A DNA stretch of 64,000 bases, taken from the NCBI RefSeq assembly GCF_014596945.1, contig NZ_JACVXB010000007.1:36547-100546 (forward strand), in the 5' to 3' direction. This document shows, one piece after another, positions 47,980 to 57,773 of this stretch (position 1 is the stretch's first letter; each line of letters begins with the position of its first letter). The DNA is from Aestuariibaculum sediminum (GTDB lineage Bacteria > Bacteroidota > Bacteroidia > Flavobacteriales > Flavobacteriaceae). Made by a program: the position numbers and the translations under genes. The notes under the pieces were generated by a model. The model saw only the letters and a program-made list of their open reading frames with translations. It was not told the DNA's origin and did no database searches.

Positions 47980-48219
47980 ATGCGAAGACTTAAATTAATC
48001 TGGGATTTTAGAGGACCTGTTTCGAGCAAAACGGCACAACACCATGAAATCCATTTAAAAGAATATATACAGATTGAACAAATTGAAAATACCTTAACCG
48101 GTGTAGAAGTGCTAAGTGATATGCATGCCATTGCTTACCTTGTAGTTAATGAAGACCAGATGAAACCCATCCGTGACGCTTTAAAACCTCATCGCGGACA
48201 GTTATTCAATAATGAATGA
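47980..48219 (+). CDS. Small conserved hypothetical protein
   Basis: 79 residues, no signal peptide or membrane segment. It reads as a compact alpha/beta domain with LIWDFRGPVSSKTAQHHEIHL near the start and DALKPHRGQLF at the end. I recall similar small proteins in Flavobacteriaceae, but no function is known to me. An overlapping antisense frame (47934-48131) is not favoured. Divergent from the isomerase operon. Confidence 0.75.
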   Translation: MRRLKLIWDFRGPVSSKTAQHHEIHLKEYIQIEQIENTLTGVEVLSDMHAIAYLVVNEDQMKPIRDALKPHRGQLFNNE

Positions 48220-48285
48220 AAAGTAAAAAAATTCTTCATTTCAATATGCTCCTTATTGCTTTTAAAGACTATATTCTTAGAAAAC

Positions 48286-48930
48286 TTACCTTTTTGTGGG
48301 TTTAGGTGGCATCGTTCTGAATACTTTATCCCAAAACGTATTAGAAACACCGTAAGCTTTATCTGGGTATTGATAGTGATGTAAATTATGATGATGCCAC
48401 AAATATTTGAATCGTTTCGGAGGACGCTTCATGTGAATCGCTCGATGCACAAAGGAATACATTAAATACCCTAAAAAGAAACCGGGAAAAAATCCATAAG
48501 TTAAGTTCGAGAAACCAAAAATCCAGAAAATAATATAAAATATACCAAATAAAAATGAAGCTAATATTAATCCTGGTACAGGCGGCATTAGCAAGCGCTC
48601 TTCATCTTTCGGGTATTCATGATGAGACCCATGCATAATAAAGTGAAAACGCTTTGTCCATTTCCAATCGTTGTACCAGTGAAACAAATACCGATGTAAT
48701 AAATATTCTGCTAAAGTCCAAAAAGCAAAACCCGTAAAAAACAAAATAAGAAAACTAATTACCGAAAGCCCCATAACATCTATGGCTAAATAAGCTAAAA
48801 GTAAAATGGTTATACCATAAACGATAATATTGGATGTAGGATTGGTTTTGGTCAGGCTTTCTAAAAACGGATTTTTAAAAATTTGCGCCTGGCCAGTAGA
48901 AAAATCGGTGGTTACTCTGTGCTGCTTCAT
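48286..48930 (-). CDS. Sterol desaturase / fatty-acid hydroxylase-superfamily membrane protein
   Basis: 214 residues, four or more transmembrane segments. The di-iron histidine clusters of the superfamily are all visible: HRYLFH, HGSHHEYPKD, HRAIHMKR and HHHNLHHYQYPDKAYGVS. The pattern and size resemble fatty-acid 2-hydroxylase-like members, which in Bacteroidota may modify sphingolipid or ornithine-lipid acyl chains. The actual substrate cannot be read from sequence. Confidence 0.92.
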   Translation of the reverse strand: MKQHRVTTDFSTGQAQIFKNPFLESLTKTNPTSNIIVYGITILLLAYLAIDVMGLSVISFLILFFTGFAFWTLAEYLLHRYLFHWYNDWKWTKRFHFIMHGSHHEYPKDEERLLMPPVPGLILASFLFGIFYIIFWIFGFSNLTYGFFPGFFLGYLMYSFVHRAIHMKRPPKRFKYLWHHHNLHHYQYPDKAYGVSNTFWDKVFRTMPPKPTKR

Positions 48931-49263
48931 CTGTTCTTAATTCTATTTTAATTCTCAGATGGAATACCCCAAAAATCAACTTGGTTGTTTAACAACATAA
49001 TGTTACTGGGCATCTCATAACTTTTAACTTTCGTTAATTAAAGATATGAAAAACATTCAAAATATAAATATTCTTATAAAAACAGATCAGTAGCACTTCA
49101 AATTTTAAAGATTTTTCCTATATTTATATCCCCCCTAAATTTATTAATAATCAATTTCTTAACTAGTTTAAAAAGCACTGCTAAATTAAAAAATAAGAAA
49201 CTGATTAGCTTGATTTATAATTAATAGTGATGTAACAGTTTTTATTAATTAAAATTAAGTTTT
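48931..49263. other. 333-base AT-rich gap upstream of the accessory protease cassette
   Basis: It lies between the divergent hydroxylase gene and the cassette. It contains a run of six C (about 49130-49135) after TATATTTATA, and scattered AT-rich stretches. No consensus promoter pair, hairpin or open frame is convincing. It probably carries the promoters of both flanking genes. Confidence 0.4.
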
Positions 49264-50164
49264 ATGAAAACATCCATTCAACAAGGTGTAATTGCCGAAC
49301 AACCATTTAACATTGCATTATCGGAAACCAATTTTAAAACCTCAGACTTCCCCACTCGTGCGTTAGAGTTAGGCTTTGTTGATTTAGGTTCTGACAACAG
49401 ACCTAAATCAAATAAAAGATATAGCATTCTGAGTGCAGGAGATGAAAAATTAAATAGTTTAACTATTCCTAACACTACCTACAAAAAACTAGATATAGAC
49501 CTCTATTTTTTTTTACGTAGACGACCTCCCTGACTTTTGGTCAAAAAAGAATGAAGGATTATTAAAGATTTCCATCAATACGAGAGACCCACAAAATTTA
49601 AATGGCTCTGAAAAAGATGCCACACTTGCCACAAATTTTAGTGTTAAGGACGGTAATTATGCACCTTCCTTCTTATATAAAGGTGTTTTTAGAAATATTA
49701 TTTTCCGTGATTTTGTTAATTTAAAATTTGACCTATATGAGTTAGATTCTGACGCAGACCAGTACTTCAATAAAGTAAAAAATGTTATTAACGGTGTTGG
49801 TGTTCCTGAAATCAAAAATCTAGATGTGCTAAAAGGCATTCCTTACCTTAATTTAGCGACACAACTTTTTGAAAGTATTATTACGACTTTCGGAAAAAAT
49901 CCAGATGATCATATATGGGGAGAAATTCCAATTATGGATTTAAGCCCAATTATTGGTAGTGCCTTTTTGAGGAGTGGAATTTACATTTTGTATGAAAACA
50001 AAAACAGTAAAAAAGAAACCATCGGTAATTCACATATGGAATTCCTGAATGGTAAAATTGTACTTAAAAAAGAGGTTTCAAAACAAACCTTATCAAATCA
50101 TTTAATGTTTGGAATTAAAGTAGATAATTACGCACCGCAAAATACTCTTTTAAATGGAAAATAA
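49264..50164 (+). pseudogene. Unknown protein of the protease cassette, split by a frameshift in a run of nine T
   Basis: The ATG frame from 49264 runs to a stop at 49533. The +1 frame from about 49502 is open and highly protein-like to 50164. They join at T9 (49506-49514). With eight T the text reads LYFFYVDDLPDFW and a single 299-residue protein results. No signal peptide or transmembrane segment is visible; the C-terminal half looks beta-rich (DHIWGEIPIMDLSP, FLRSGIYILYENK). I cannot assign a family. The last codons overlap the protease start by 11 bases, so translation is coupled. Possibilities: true slippage or phase variation, a disabled gene, or a base-calling error. Confidence 0.7.
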
Positions 50165-50786
50165 ATTAAACCATCGAATTGAAAAATTAATTGGAGGAAT
50201 TCAAATACAAAATAGATTAAGAAATGGTATTGGCACCTTGGCCTGTATTGTTTTCGACATAGATAGTGGCAAGCCAATGGGACTAACAAATAAACATATT
50301 CTAAGAAGAAGCATAGGAAAGCCTGTTATTCAACCTGCGGCTAAACCACATACTAACGAATTCATTATAGGACATGTATATAAAAAAAGTTCAACTCAAG
50401 ATTGTGCAATATTCGAAATAAATGAAATTTTAAGAAATTATGATCGGGATGATAGTTTATTTGGCTTGACTGGTAGAATTTCAGAATTCATTGAACCTTA
50501 TGAAGGACTAGAAGTACAAAAAATAGGACAAAAAACTGGTCGAACTTTCGGAGTTGTTAAGAAGTTGCTATCTAAAAATAAATTTATCATCATTCCTAAC
50601 AAAGAAAAACAAAACCCATTATATGAAATATCCGAGGGAGGTGATTCTGGAGCCTTATGGGTAACGGATGAAACAAATTTTAAAGCTGTTGGTTTACATA
50701 CGGGAGGCGAAAGAGGTTCCGCTAAGGATAAAGCTTGGGCAATTAAAATAAGTTCTGTATTACATGACTTAAATATCAGATTCTAA
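50154..50786 (+). CDS. Trypsin-like serine protease without signal peptide
   Basis: 210 residues. A complete chymotrypsin-fold triad is visible: His48 in GLTNKHIL, Asp83 in QDCAIFEI, Ser165 in GGDSGALW. A KIGQKTGRTFGVV segment (residues 123-135) matches the G.TTG.T.G.V element found in bacterial Nal1-like trypsin relatives. No signal peptide or membrane segment, so probably cytoplasmic, which is unusual for S1-type proteases. Overlaps the upstream unknown gene by 11 bases. Followed by a bidirectional terminator shared with guaB. Confidence 0.88.
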   Translation: MENKLNHRIEKLIGGIQIQNRLRNGIGTLACIVFDIDSGKPMGLTNKHILRRSIGKPVIQPAAKPHTNEFIIGHVYKKSSTQDCAIFEINEILRNYDRDDSLFGLTGRISEFIEPYEGLEVQKIGQKTGRTFGVVKKLLSKNKFIIIPNKEKQNPLYEISEGGDSGALWVTDETNFKAVGLHTGGERGSAKDKAWAIKISSVLHDLNIRF

Positions 50787-50850
50787 ACTGTTATCATAAT
50801 TTTTATTGCTATAATTTCACAGAACTCTATAATTTTTTTACTAAAATAAA

Positions 50851-50878
50851 AAGGGCTCCTGATTTCAGGAGCCTTTTC
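50851..50878. terminator. Bidirectional terminator between the protease gene and guaB
   Basis: Stem GGCTCCTG/CAGGAGCC (4-base loop) lies between AAAA-rich and TTTT flanks, serving both convergent genes. Confidence 0.85.
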
Positions 50879-50896
50879 TATATATTACTTAAATTA

Positions 50897-52369
50897 TTAT
50901 CTTGAGTAATTTGGCGATTCTTTAGTAATCGTTACATCATGTGGGTGACTTTCGTTAATTCCACTTGATGTAATTTTAACAAATTGTCCTTTTTCTTTTA
51001 AAGTTTCAATGTCTTTCGCACCACAGTACCCCATTCCGGCACGTAAACCTCCAATAAACTGATGAATACTTTCATATAAATCACCTTTGTAAGGTACGCG
51101 ACCCACAATTCCTTCTGGCACTAATTTTTTAATATCATCTTCTACATCTTGAAAATAACGATCTTTACTACCTTCTTTCATAGCTTCTACAGAACCCATT
51201 CCGCGGTAGGATTTAAACTTACGTCCTTCGTAAATAATGGTTTCTCCAGGAGATTCTTTGGTACCTGCTAATAAAGACCCTAACATAACACAATCGGCTC
51301 CTGCCGCAATCGCTTTAGGAATATCACCAGTATAACGAATACCACCATCGGCAATAACTGGAACACCAGAACCTTTTATGGCTGAAGCAACTTCTAACAC
51401 CGCTGAAAATTGAGGAAAACCAACACCTGCTACCACACGAGTTGTACAAATTGATCCTGGACCAATTCCTACTTTAACGGCATCGGCACCGGCTTCAACT
51501 AGATACTTAGCAGCTTCGGCAGTTGCAATGTTCCCAACAATAACTTCTAATTTCGGGAATTTCGCTTTTACTTCTTTCAACACATTCACTACACCTCTTG
51601 TATGTCCGTGCGCTGTATCGATTACAACCGCATCCACACCTGCATTTACTAAAGCTTCAGCTCTATCAACTGCATCGCCAGTTACCCCTATTGCTGCTGC
51701 CACACGTAAGCGACCAAACTCATCTTTATTTGCGATTGGTTTTTGCCTTAGTTTAGTAATATCTCTGAAGGTGATTAATCCAGATAATTTATAGTTATCA
51801 TCTACAATTAATAACTTTTCAATTTTATGTTCTTGTAGAATCGCTTCAGCATCTTTTAATGACGTTCCAACAGATGATGTTACCAAATTCTCACTGGTCA
51901 TTACCTCTACTATTGGTCTTTTGTTATCATGCTCAAATCGTAAATCTCGATTCGTAACTATTCCTTTTAATGTACCATTTTCATCAACAATTGGAATACC
52001 TCCAATACCATGCTCGGCCATGGCTGCCTTTGCATCAACCACTTTAGAAGTAAGTGGTAAGGTAACAGGATCTATAATCATACCACTTTCAGCTCGTTTA
52101 ACGCGTCTTACTTTCAACGCCTGAGCCTCTATGGTCATATTTTTATGTAACACACCAATACCTCCCTCCTGTGCCATAGCAATCGCCATTTTACTTTCGG
52201 TTACAGTATCCATAGCGGCCGATATAATAGGCACGTTAATGGTAATATTTCTGGTAAATTTTGTTTGAATATTGACTTCGCGAGGAAGAACTTCAGAATA
52301 TGCAGGAACTAATAAGACATCGTCGTAGGTTAGTCCTTCTCCTACTATTTTATTTTGATGTGCGATCAT
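50897..52369 (-). CDS. guaB: Inosine-5'-monophosphate dehydrogenase
   Basis: 490 residues from the internal ATG at 52369, which gives [20 protein letters not shown]; an upstream ATG at 52405 would add 12 residues rich in Cys with no support. Oxidises IMP to XMP, the committed step to GMP. Seen: the two CBS domains between about residues 95 and 215, catalytic Cys in [24 protein letters not shown] and MLGSLLAG, and the flap [10 protein letters not shown]. Together with purA in this window it covers both branches from IMP. Confidence 0.97.
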   Translation of the reverse strand: MIAHQNKIVGEGLTYDDVLLVPAYSEVLPREVNIQTKFTRNITINVPIISAAMDTVTESKMAIAMAQEGGIGVLHKNMTIEAQALKVRRVKRAESGMIIDPVTLPLTSKVVDAKAAMAEHGIGGIPIVDENGTLKGIVTNRDLRFEHDNKRPIVEVMTSENLVTSSVGTSLKDAEAILQEHKIEKLLIVDDNYKLSGLITFRDITKLRQKPIANKDEFGRLRVAAAIGVTGDAVDRAEALVNAGVDAVVIDTAHGHTRGVVNVLKEVKAKFPKLEVIVGNIATAEAAKYLVEAGADAVKVGIGPGSICTTRVVAGVGFPQFSAVLEVASAIKGSGVPVIADGGIRYTGDIPKAIAAGADCVMLGSLLAGTKESPGETIIYEGRKFKSYRGMGSVEAMKEGSKDRYFQDVEDDIKKLVPEGIVGRVPYKGDLYESIHQFIGGLRAGMGYCGAKDIETLKEKGQFVKITSSGINESHPHDVTITKESPNYSR

Positions 52370-52477
52370 GATGCAATTACATTTTAATTGCGTGCAAATA
52401 TACACATTTTTTAAGTTGAATATACTAATTTAGAAACTAAATTATTGTTAATATTTAGCATTTCATATTATAATTAA

Positions 52478-52505
52478 AAAGCCCGGTCATTGAATACCGG
52501 ACTTT
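52478..52505 (-). terminator. Terminator of the outer-membrane beta-barrel gene
   Basis: 10-bp stem AAAGTCCGGT/ACCGGGCTTT on the minus strand (one G.T pair, 8-base loop) continues into TTAATTA. It lies 10 bases after the stop. Confidence 0.75.
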
Positions 52506-52514
52506 ATTTATTTT

Positions 52515-55262
52515 TTATCTTCTTCGGGAATTTCCTCGACTGGAACCCATACTTCCGCCATTCATTGGTTGTCCTGCAAATCTTCCGAATTTATACGTGA
52601 AATTTAACATAAAGTACTGCTCCAAAATCCTGCTCTCTGAATCCTCGATAAACGTTTCGGTTACGTTTCTTCTGTAACCATTATTTTTTCCTAAAACATC
52701 ATACCCAACCAAGGTAACTGTTGCCTGGTTATTCCAAAGTTCCATTCCTAAACCTGCATTCCAAAATACAGCATCACCATCGTAATCATCGCCAACACGG
52801 CTGTTATATCGGTATGAAATTTTATTAGAAATAAATAAGTTTTTAATAATAAATATTGAAGAATCAAAATTTATATTTTGAACAAAATAATTATTGTCAT
52901 TAAAAGCATCGGTATCGTATACATTTTTAAAAGCCGAATAGCGATAACGAGCGCTTAAATCAATTTTATTATCGTAGGCATACCTGAACGAAAATGACGG
53001 CGTTAATCGTGTGGTTTGCCCAGTGAATTTAATACCATTTTGTACCGATAAACTATTATTAAAACTAGCATTAAAAGACCCGTTAATATTTATATTCGTT
53101 TTTTTACTAAAAATGGATTTAGTAATAGTTGCATTACCATCCAATGAATAATCACCATTAATATTTGTGTAGGTGGTGTACCGGTTTAAATCGGCATCTG
53201 TGATGGTTGAATTAATTATTTTGTCTTGAGTAAATCCTGCATTAGCATTTCCTGATATGTTTATGTTATGAAATGCTAAATTGTTTTGATACCTGAAGCG
53301 GATTCTATGATCTACCTGAGGTTCCAAATCAGGGTTACCTACTCGTATGTGGGTAATATTAGTTACATCTTCAACCGGCTGCAACTGCCCCATGGAAGGT
53401 AAGTTTACATTTTGATTATAATCTAAAGAAATCCTTTTGTATCCATTTTCGTCCCTATAGCGAATACGACCCGAATAAGTTAAATAGTTAAAATCGGCCT
53501 TAAAGTTTCGTGCTTCTATTAATTGGTCTTTAAAGTTTCTGTAGGTTGTTGTATGTCCAGCTTCAACTTCAAAACGGAATTCATCAAGATCATATCTTAA
53601 TCGTAACGATGGTCGAATAGTTGTTGCAATATAGCGACTGTCGGTACTTAGTTGATTATTAAAATTATCATAGGAATCATCAACTTCATCATAATCGTAA
53701 ATAAAAAGCTCATTCGATTGCGTGCTTACATTAGCGTTATAACTGGGAATAATTCTGAAATCCTCTGTAACCTTAGCACTCCATACCCCGTTTACCCCAA
53801 TATTTGTACTGTTTGTGCTGTTTTCACTTATTTGATCTTGTATTATAGTTTCACCGCGGTTGTAAAGGATATTTTCAGAGTATTTTTTAGTGTCGGAATC
53901 CGATTTATTAAAACTCGTATTCAATCCTAATCTGAAATAATTTCCATTTCCACCTCGTACTGGAGTTACACTAAAATCATTACTAATATTGTAATTTGAT
54001 GCGCTGGTTTCGTTGGTACTGGTGTAATCACTAACTAAATCTCCATTGGTATATTCGGAAGTACTTTTAGACGTCGATCCAGAATCTGTATTGGCTGCAT
54101 TAAATGATGTATTATTCGATATTTGGACTTTATTATTTGAAGCTTTGTTTTCTGGCTCGATGATAAAATCTATTTCAGAATTTCCGTTATGTGAATCGGA
54201 ATCATTAAAGCCACTACTTTTTGAATTTGTAATGTAATTTAAATCTGGCAAAAAATTCTCCCTTAAACTTGTACGTTCGGTATCGGTATTTTGAGCACTA
54301 TACCTGTAATTTGCATTAACCCGAGTTTCATCCCATCGGCCCTTAGTGTAATTGGCGCCAACAAAATCGGATTCTATATACCCATTACTGGTATCGGTAT
54401 CGGGCAAAGCATTAAACCCACGGGACATATTAATATTATTCGTACCGGCAATAATACCTAACTGTTTCCCGTCAATCATCTGGAATAAATTAGCATTTCC
54501 CTGATACTTATCATCGGTACCGTAACCTCCTTTAACATCTCCAAAAATTGCTCGGTTTTGCCCTTTTTTTATTTTCAGGTTAATTTCCTTTGTCCCTGAT
54601 GTTGATTCCTCGCCGGTAAACTTTTGAAAATCGGTTTTATAATCTGTAACCTGTACCTTACTAATTGCCTGACTCGGAATATTCTTTAAAGCGATATCGC
54701 CTTTCTTTTCACCAAAAAAGCGCATTCCATCAACATTTATAGCTTCAACATCAACCCCATTAACGGTAATATTACCATCAATATCAATATCGACACCTGG
54801 TAATTTTTTTAATAAATCTTCGGCTTTATCGTTGGGTAGTGTTTTAAAGCTATCGGCATTATATTCTATAGTATCTTTTTTGATTACTACGGGAGGAGCT
54901 TTTCCTACTATAGAAACTACATTTAACTCTTCAATCTGATCTTGTAAGGTTACCACACCTAAATCAAGCTCATCGCCCGCTGGCACATCAATATCTTTTA
55001 AATAGGGTTTGTAGCCTAAATATGCTATGTTAAAAATAGCTTTCTTATCATCTTCTGCATTTACCTGTATTGAAAACTCTCCATTTTTATTCGTAATTCC
55101 ATAGGCCATTGGAATACTGTCTTTTACACTTTGGAGATAAACAGTTGCTCCTTCTAAAACAGTAGCAAATTCGTCTTTAACGGTACCTTGCAGGGTAAAT
55201 TTTTGAGCCATACTTGAAGACGTAATCAAAATGGCTAAAACAAGAATTAAATTTTTAAACAT
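52515..55262 (-). CDS. Outer-membrane beta-barrel protein, TonB receptor-like, with carboxypeptidase-like N-terminal domain
   Basis: 915 residues. Signal peptide (residues 1-19, ending SSMAQ); carboxypeptidase-like domain (about 22-110, TLQGTVKDEFATVLEGATVYL in two parts); plug-like domain (GKAPPVVIKKDTIEYNADSFK in two parts, LLKKLPGVDID); then a long beta-barrel of the OMP_b-brl_3 type. The last barrel strand FMLNFTYKFGRF is followed by a short Gly/Ser/Arg tail (GSSRGNSRRR), seen in relatives. Role and substrate are unknown; it is monocistronic. Confidence 0.9.
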   Translation of the reverse strand: MFKNLILVLAILITSSSMAQKFTLQGTVKDEFATVLEGATVYLQSVKDSIPMAYGITNKNGEFSIQVNAEDDKKAIFNIAYLGYKPYLKDIDVPAGDELDLGVVTLQDQIEELNVVSIVGKAPPVVIKKDTIEYNADSFKTLPNDKAEDLLKKLPGVDIDIDGNITVNGVDVEAINVDGMRFFGEKKGDIALKNIPSQAISKVQVTDYKTDFQKFTGEESTSGTKEINLKIKKGQNRAIFGDVKGGYGTDDKYQGNANLFQMIDGKQLGIIAGTNNINMSRGFNALPDTDTSNGYIESDFVGANYTKGRWDETRVNANYRYSAQNTDTERTSLRENFLPDLNYITNSKSSGFNDSDSHNGNSEIDFIIEPENKASNNKVQISNNTSFNAANTDSGSTSKSTSEYTNGDLVSDYTSTNETSASNYNISNDFSVTPVRGGNGNYFRLGLNTSFNKSDSDTKKYSENILYNRGETIIQDQISENSTNSTNIGVNGVWSAKVTEDFRIIPSYNANVSTQSNELFIYDYDEVDDSYDNFNNQLSTDSRYIATTIRPSLRLRYDLDEFRFEVEAGHTTTYRNFKDQLIEARNFKADFNYLTYSGRIRYRDENGYKRISLDYNQNVNLPSMGQLQPVEDVTNITHIRVGNPDLEPQVDHRIRFRYQNNLAFHNINISGNANAGFTQDKIINSTITDADLNRYTTYTNINGDYSLDGNATITKSIFSKKTNININGSFNASFNNSLSVQNGIKFTGQTTRLTPSFSFRYAYDNKIDLSARYRYSAFKNVYDTDAFNDNNYFVQNINFDSSIFIIKNLFISNKISYRYNSRVGDDYDGDAVFWNAGLGMELWNNQATVTLVGYDVLGKNNGYRRNVTETFIEDSESRILEQYFMLNFTYKFGRFAGQPMNGGSMGSSRGNSRRR

Positions 55263-55349
55263 AGATATTTGTTAGCTTATGCTAGCTTAGACCTCATGTT
55301 TAAAGCAAAGTTTAACCCTAATATGTTAAAAAAAAGCTAAGGTTTTAAA

Positions 55350-57773
55350 CTATATCTTTATCTGCAATGTCGCATACCAATTTCTTGGTGCCGAAGGAAT
55401 AATCCCAGGGCCAGGATACCCCGTTGCTCTTCTGGTAAAGTAGGCAGTATCTAAGACATTATTTATACCGGTTTCCAATTTAAAACGTTTGTAGGAATAC
55501 GATAATGACACATCTAAAACATCATAGCTAGGAATAGCGCCAATAACGCCACTTATCCCTCCATCGACAGAATTAGTTGCATCGGTGAATTGTTGTGACA
55601 AATAGGTATACTGAAAACTTGCAGACAAATCTTTAAATCCGAACTTTAAACCTGTTTTCAAATTTACATCCGGTACAAATTCCACTTTATTTCCTTCAAC
55701 ACCTAAAGCTTCAGACGAAGTATACTCTGAGTTTATAAAAGAGGTATTTACAAAATAATTAAACCTAAAGTCGTTAGATAAGCCCAATACTTGCTTTAAA
55801 TTAAAATCGAAAAGTGATTCTATACCATACATTAAGGCATCACCTATATTACCACGTTCGCTCTTCACTCCTTGACTGGTTTGAATTTGCTTAAAACCAA
55901 TACGACCGTTATAAATTAAGGCAAAGGCACCTAAATCGTACGATAAAAAGTTTTTAATATTTCCACGCGCCCCGAAATCTGCTGTAAAACCTTTTTCATC
56001 GGTAATATCCGGATTAATCTCAAATGCTGGATTATTGATATTTATATCAGAAAAAGTTACCGAGCGGTAATTTTGAGAAACATTACCATAAATCTCTAAG
56101 GCACTTACAGGCTTATAACTTAACCCTATCCCAAACAACACAAAAGCTCTATCGAAATCTCTGTTATCTTCTACAGTTTCATCGAGTATTACATTTCCAG
56201 CTGCATCCTTATTAATATTCCTGTAGAAGCCTTCACTTTGTGTTCTAATATATTCAAAACGGAAGCCTGGCGTTACCGAAAACTTATCGCTTAAGTAAAA
56301 AATATTTTCTCCAAATACAGATGTGTTTAAGTTTGGTAAGTCAAACTGTGATTGGTTTTGATAGTCCGAAAACTGTTGATTATAAAAATTAAAATTAGGG
56401 TTACTTCCATCACTACCTGCGCCTTGCTGCTGAAAATTATTAGCTTTATAAAATTTACTTCCTACTAAAAAAGTAGCATCTTTTTTACCAATATTATACT
56501 TACTTAATAGTCGCGCTTCAAATCCGAAGTTTTTAAAATCACCTTTTATTAAATCACGTTCCTCACCCGAATCTGGTTGGTCGACGCGATTTGTTCTAAA
56601 CCCTAAAGCATCTCTTGAAGCATTTAAACCAAAAAAGTTTAAGGTAAAATTGGTATGTTCGGAAAACTTATGATCTAATTTTAAATTGTACAAAAACCAA
56701 TCGACTTGAAACCAATTACGCTCCCGATTACTTTGGTAAGGATTTGTAGCAAACATATTATCTGTTAACCCTCCACCTTGCTGCGCTAAATATCGCATAT
56801 AGGTTACATCGCCTGTTACCTTTGTTTTATCGTTAAATTTATACCCCAAATGAGCAAAGGCATTTTTAGATTCAAACTCTGAATTAGCTCTAAAACCATC
56901 TCCCTTTTTATAGTTAAAATAACTGTAATAACTAAATTTATCAGCTGTACCACTTATGCTTGTAAAATTGGTGTATAAACCAAAACTACCTACAGTATTT
57001 CTTGTAATTAATTCAAATGGTTTATTAGGATTTGGGGTTTTCATTATAAAATTTATTAGCCCTCCAAATTGCGTCCCGTATTGTAAAGAAGCTGCTCCAC
57101 GAATTACTTGAATGGTTTTTAACCCTTCTGAGGCGGGGGTATAATAACTCTCTGGATATCCTAAAACATCGGCACTTATATCGTAACCATTTTGACGTGT
57201 ATTAAAATTTGCAGTTCGGTTAGGGTCTAAGCCACGACCACCTACATTTAATTGTAAACCTGCATCGTCATTCTGATAAATATTTAACCCCGCAACCTGA
57301 CTAAAAATTTGTCGGGCATTGTTCGATGCAAGATTTGCCAAAGACTGGTCCACCAAAACGACTTCGGTCTTTTTTCCAGCATAAATCGCCGTTCCCTCAA
57401 CATCTTTTAAACGCGATAATTCAAATAATCGTTCTTTTCTTGCTGTAATTTCAACTTCCGAAAGACTAACTGATATAGGGGTTAACATCACATTTAGCTG
57501 TGTATTACCGCTTACCGAAATTGATTGTTCTTCAACTTCAAATTCGTAAGTAAAGAAAATTAAGTTTAGTACTTTTTTTACAGCGGTAAATTCGTAATAC
57601 CCGGAAGCATTCGTAGTGGCCACCAAACCTGTGGTTTTATCATAAATATCTACATTAGCTACGGGTTGATTTGTTTTCGCACTTGTTATTGTTCCGTAAA
57701 TTTTGTTTTGAGCCTGAACTGCTTGTACAAATAAAAACAGTACAAAAATTAACTTAAAGTCCTTTAATTTCAT
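55350..57773 (-). CDS. TonB-dependent receptor (FecA-like), last gene of the probable iron-uptake operon
   Basis: 807 residues from ATG 57773, which gives MKLKDFKLIFVLFLFVQAVQAQ, a good signal peptide; longer starts (57845) add 24 Lys-rich residues and overlap HTTM more. N-terminal carboxypeptidase-like domain (about 24-105), plug (about 130-245, QVAGLNIYQNDDAGLQLNVGGRGLDP in parts, RGAASLQYGTQFGGLINFIMK in parts), then a 22-strand-type barrel ending WYATLQIKI. The plug and the sequence style resemble ferric-citrate/siderophore receptors. It overlaps the HTTM gene by 20 bases, so it is translated from the same message. An iron chelate is the likely ligand, by context. Confidence 0.9.
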   Translation of the reverse strand: MKLKDFKLIFVLFLFVQAVQAQNKIYGTITSAKTNQPVANVDIYDKTTGLVATTNASGYYEFTAVKKVLNLIFFTYEFEVEEQSISVSGNTQLNVMLTPISVSLSEVEITARKERLFELSRLKDVEGTAIYAGKKTEVVLVDQSLANLASNNARQIFSQVAGLNIYQNDDAGLQLNVGGRGLDPNRTANFNTRQNGYDISADVLGYPESYYTPASEGLKTIQVIRGAASLQYGTQFGGLINFIMKTPNPNKPFELITRNTVGSFGLYTNFTSISGTADKFSYYSYFNYKKGDGFRANSEFESKNAFAHLGYKFNDKTKVTGDVTYMRYLAQQGGGLTDNMFATNPYQSNRERNWFQVDWFLYNLKLDHKFSEHTNFTLNFFGLNASRDALGFRTNRVDQPDSGEERDLIKGDFKNFGFEARLLSKYNIGKKDATFLVGSKFYKANNFQQQGAGSDGSNPNFNFYNQQFSDYQNQSQFDLPNLNTSVFGENIFYLSDKFSVTPGFRFEYIRTQSEGFYRNINKDAAGNVILDETVEDNRDFDRAFVLFGIGLSYKPVSALEIYGNVSQNYRSVTFSDININNPAFEINPDITDEKGFTADFGARGNIKNFLSYDLGAFALIYNGRIGFKQIQTSQGVKSERGNIGDALMYGIESLFDFNLKQVLGLSNDFRFNYFVNTSFINSEYTSSEALGVEGNKVEFVPDVNLKTGLKFGFKDLSASFQYTYLSQQFTDATNSVDGGISGVIGAIPSYDVLDVSLSYSYKRFKLETGINNVLDTAYFTRRATGYPGPGIIPSAPRNWYATLQIKI

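Noticed and set aside
47934-48131. Open frame opposite the small 47980 gene
   Set aside because: The plus-strand frame reads as a compact domain and resembles known flavobacterial small proteins; the antisense one is Ser/Cys/Ile-rich noise.
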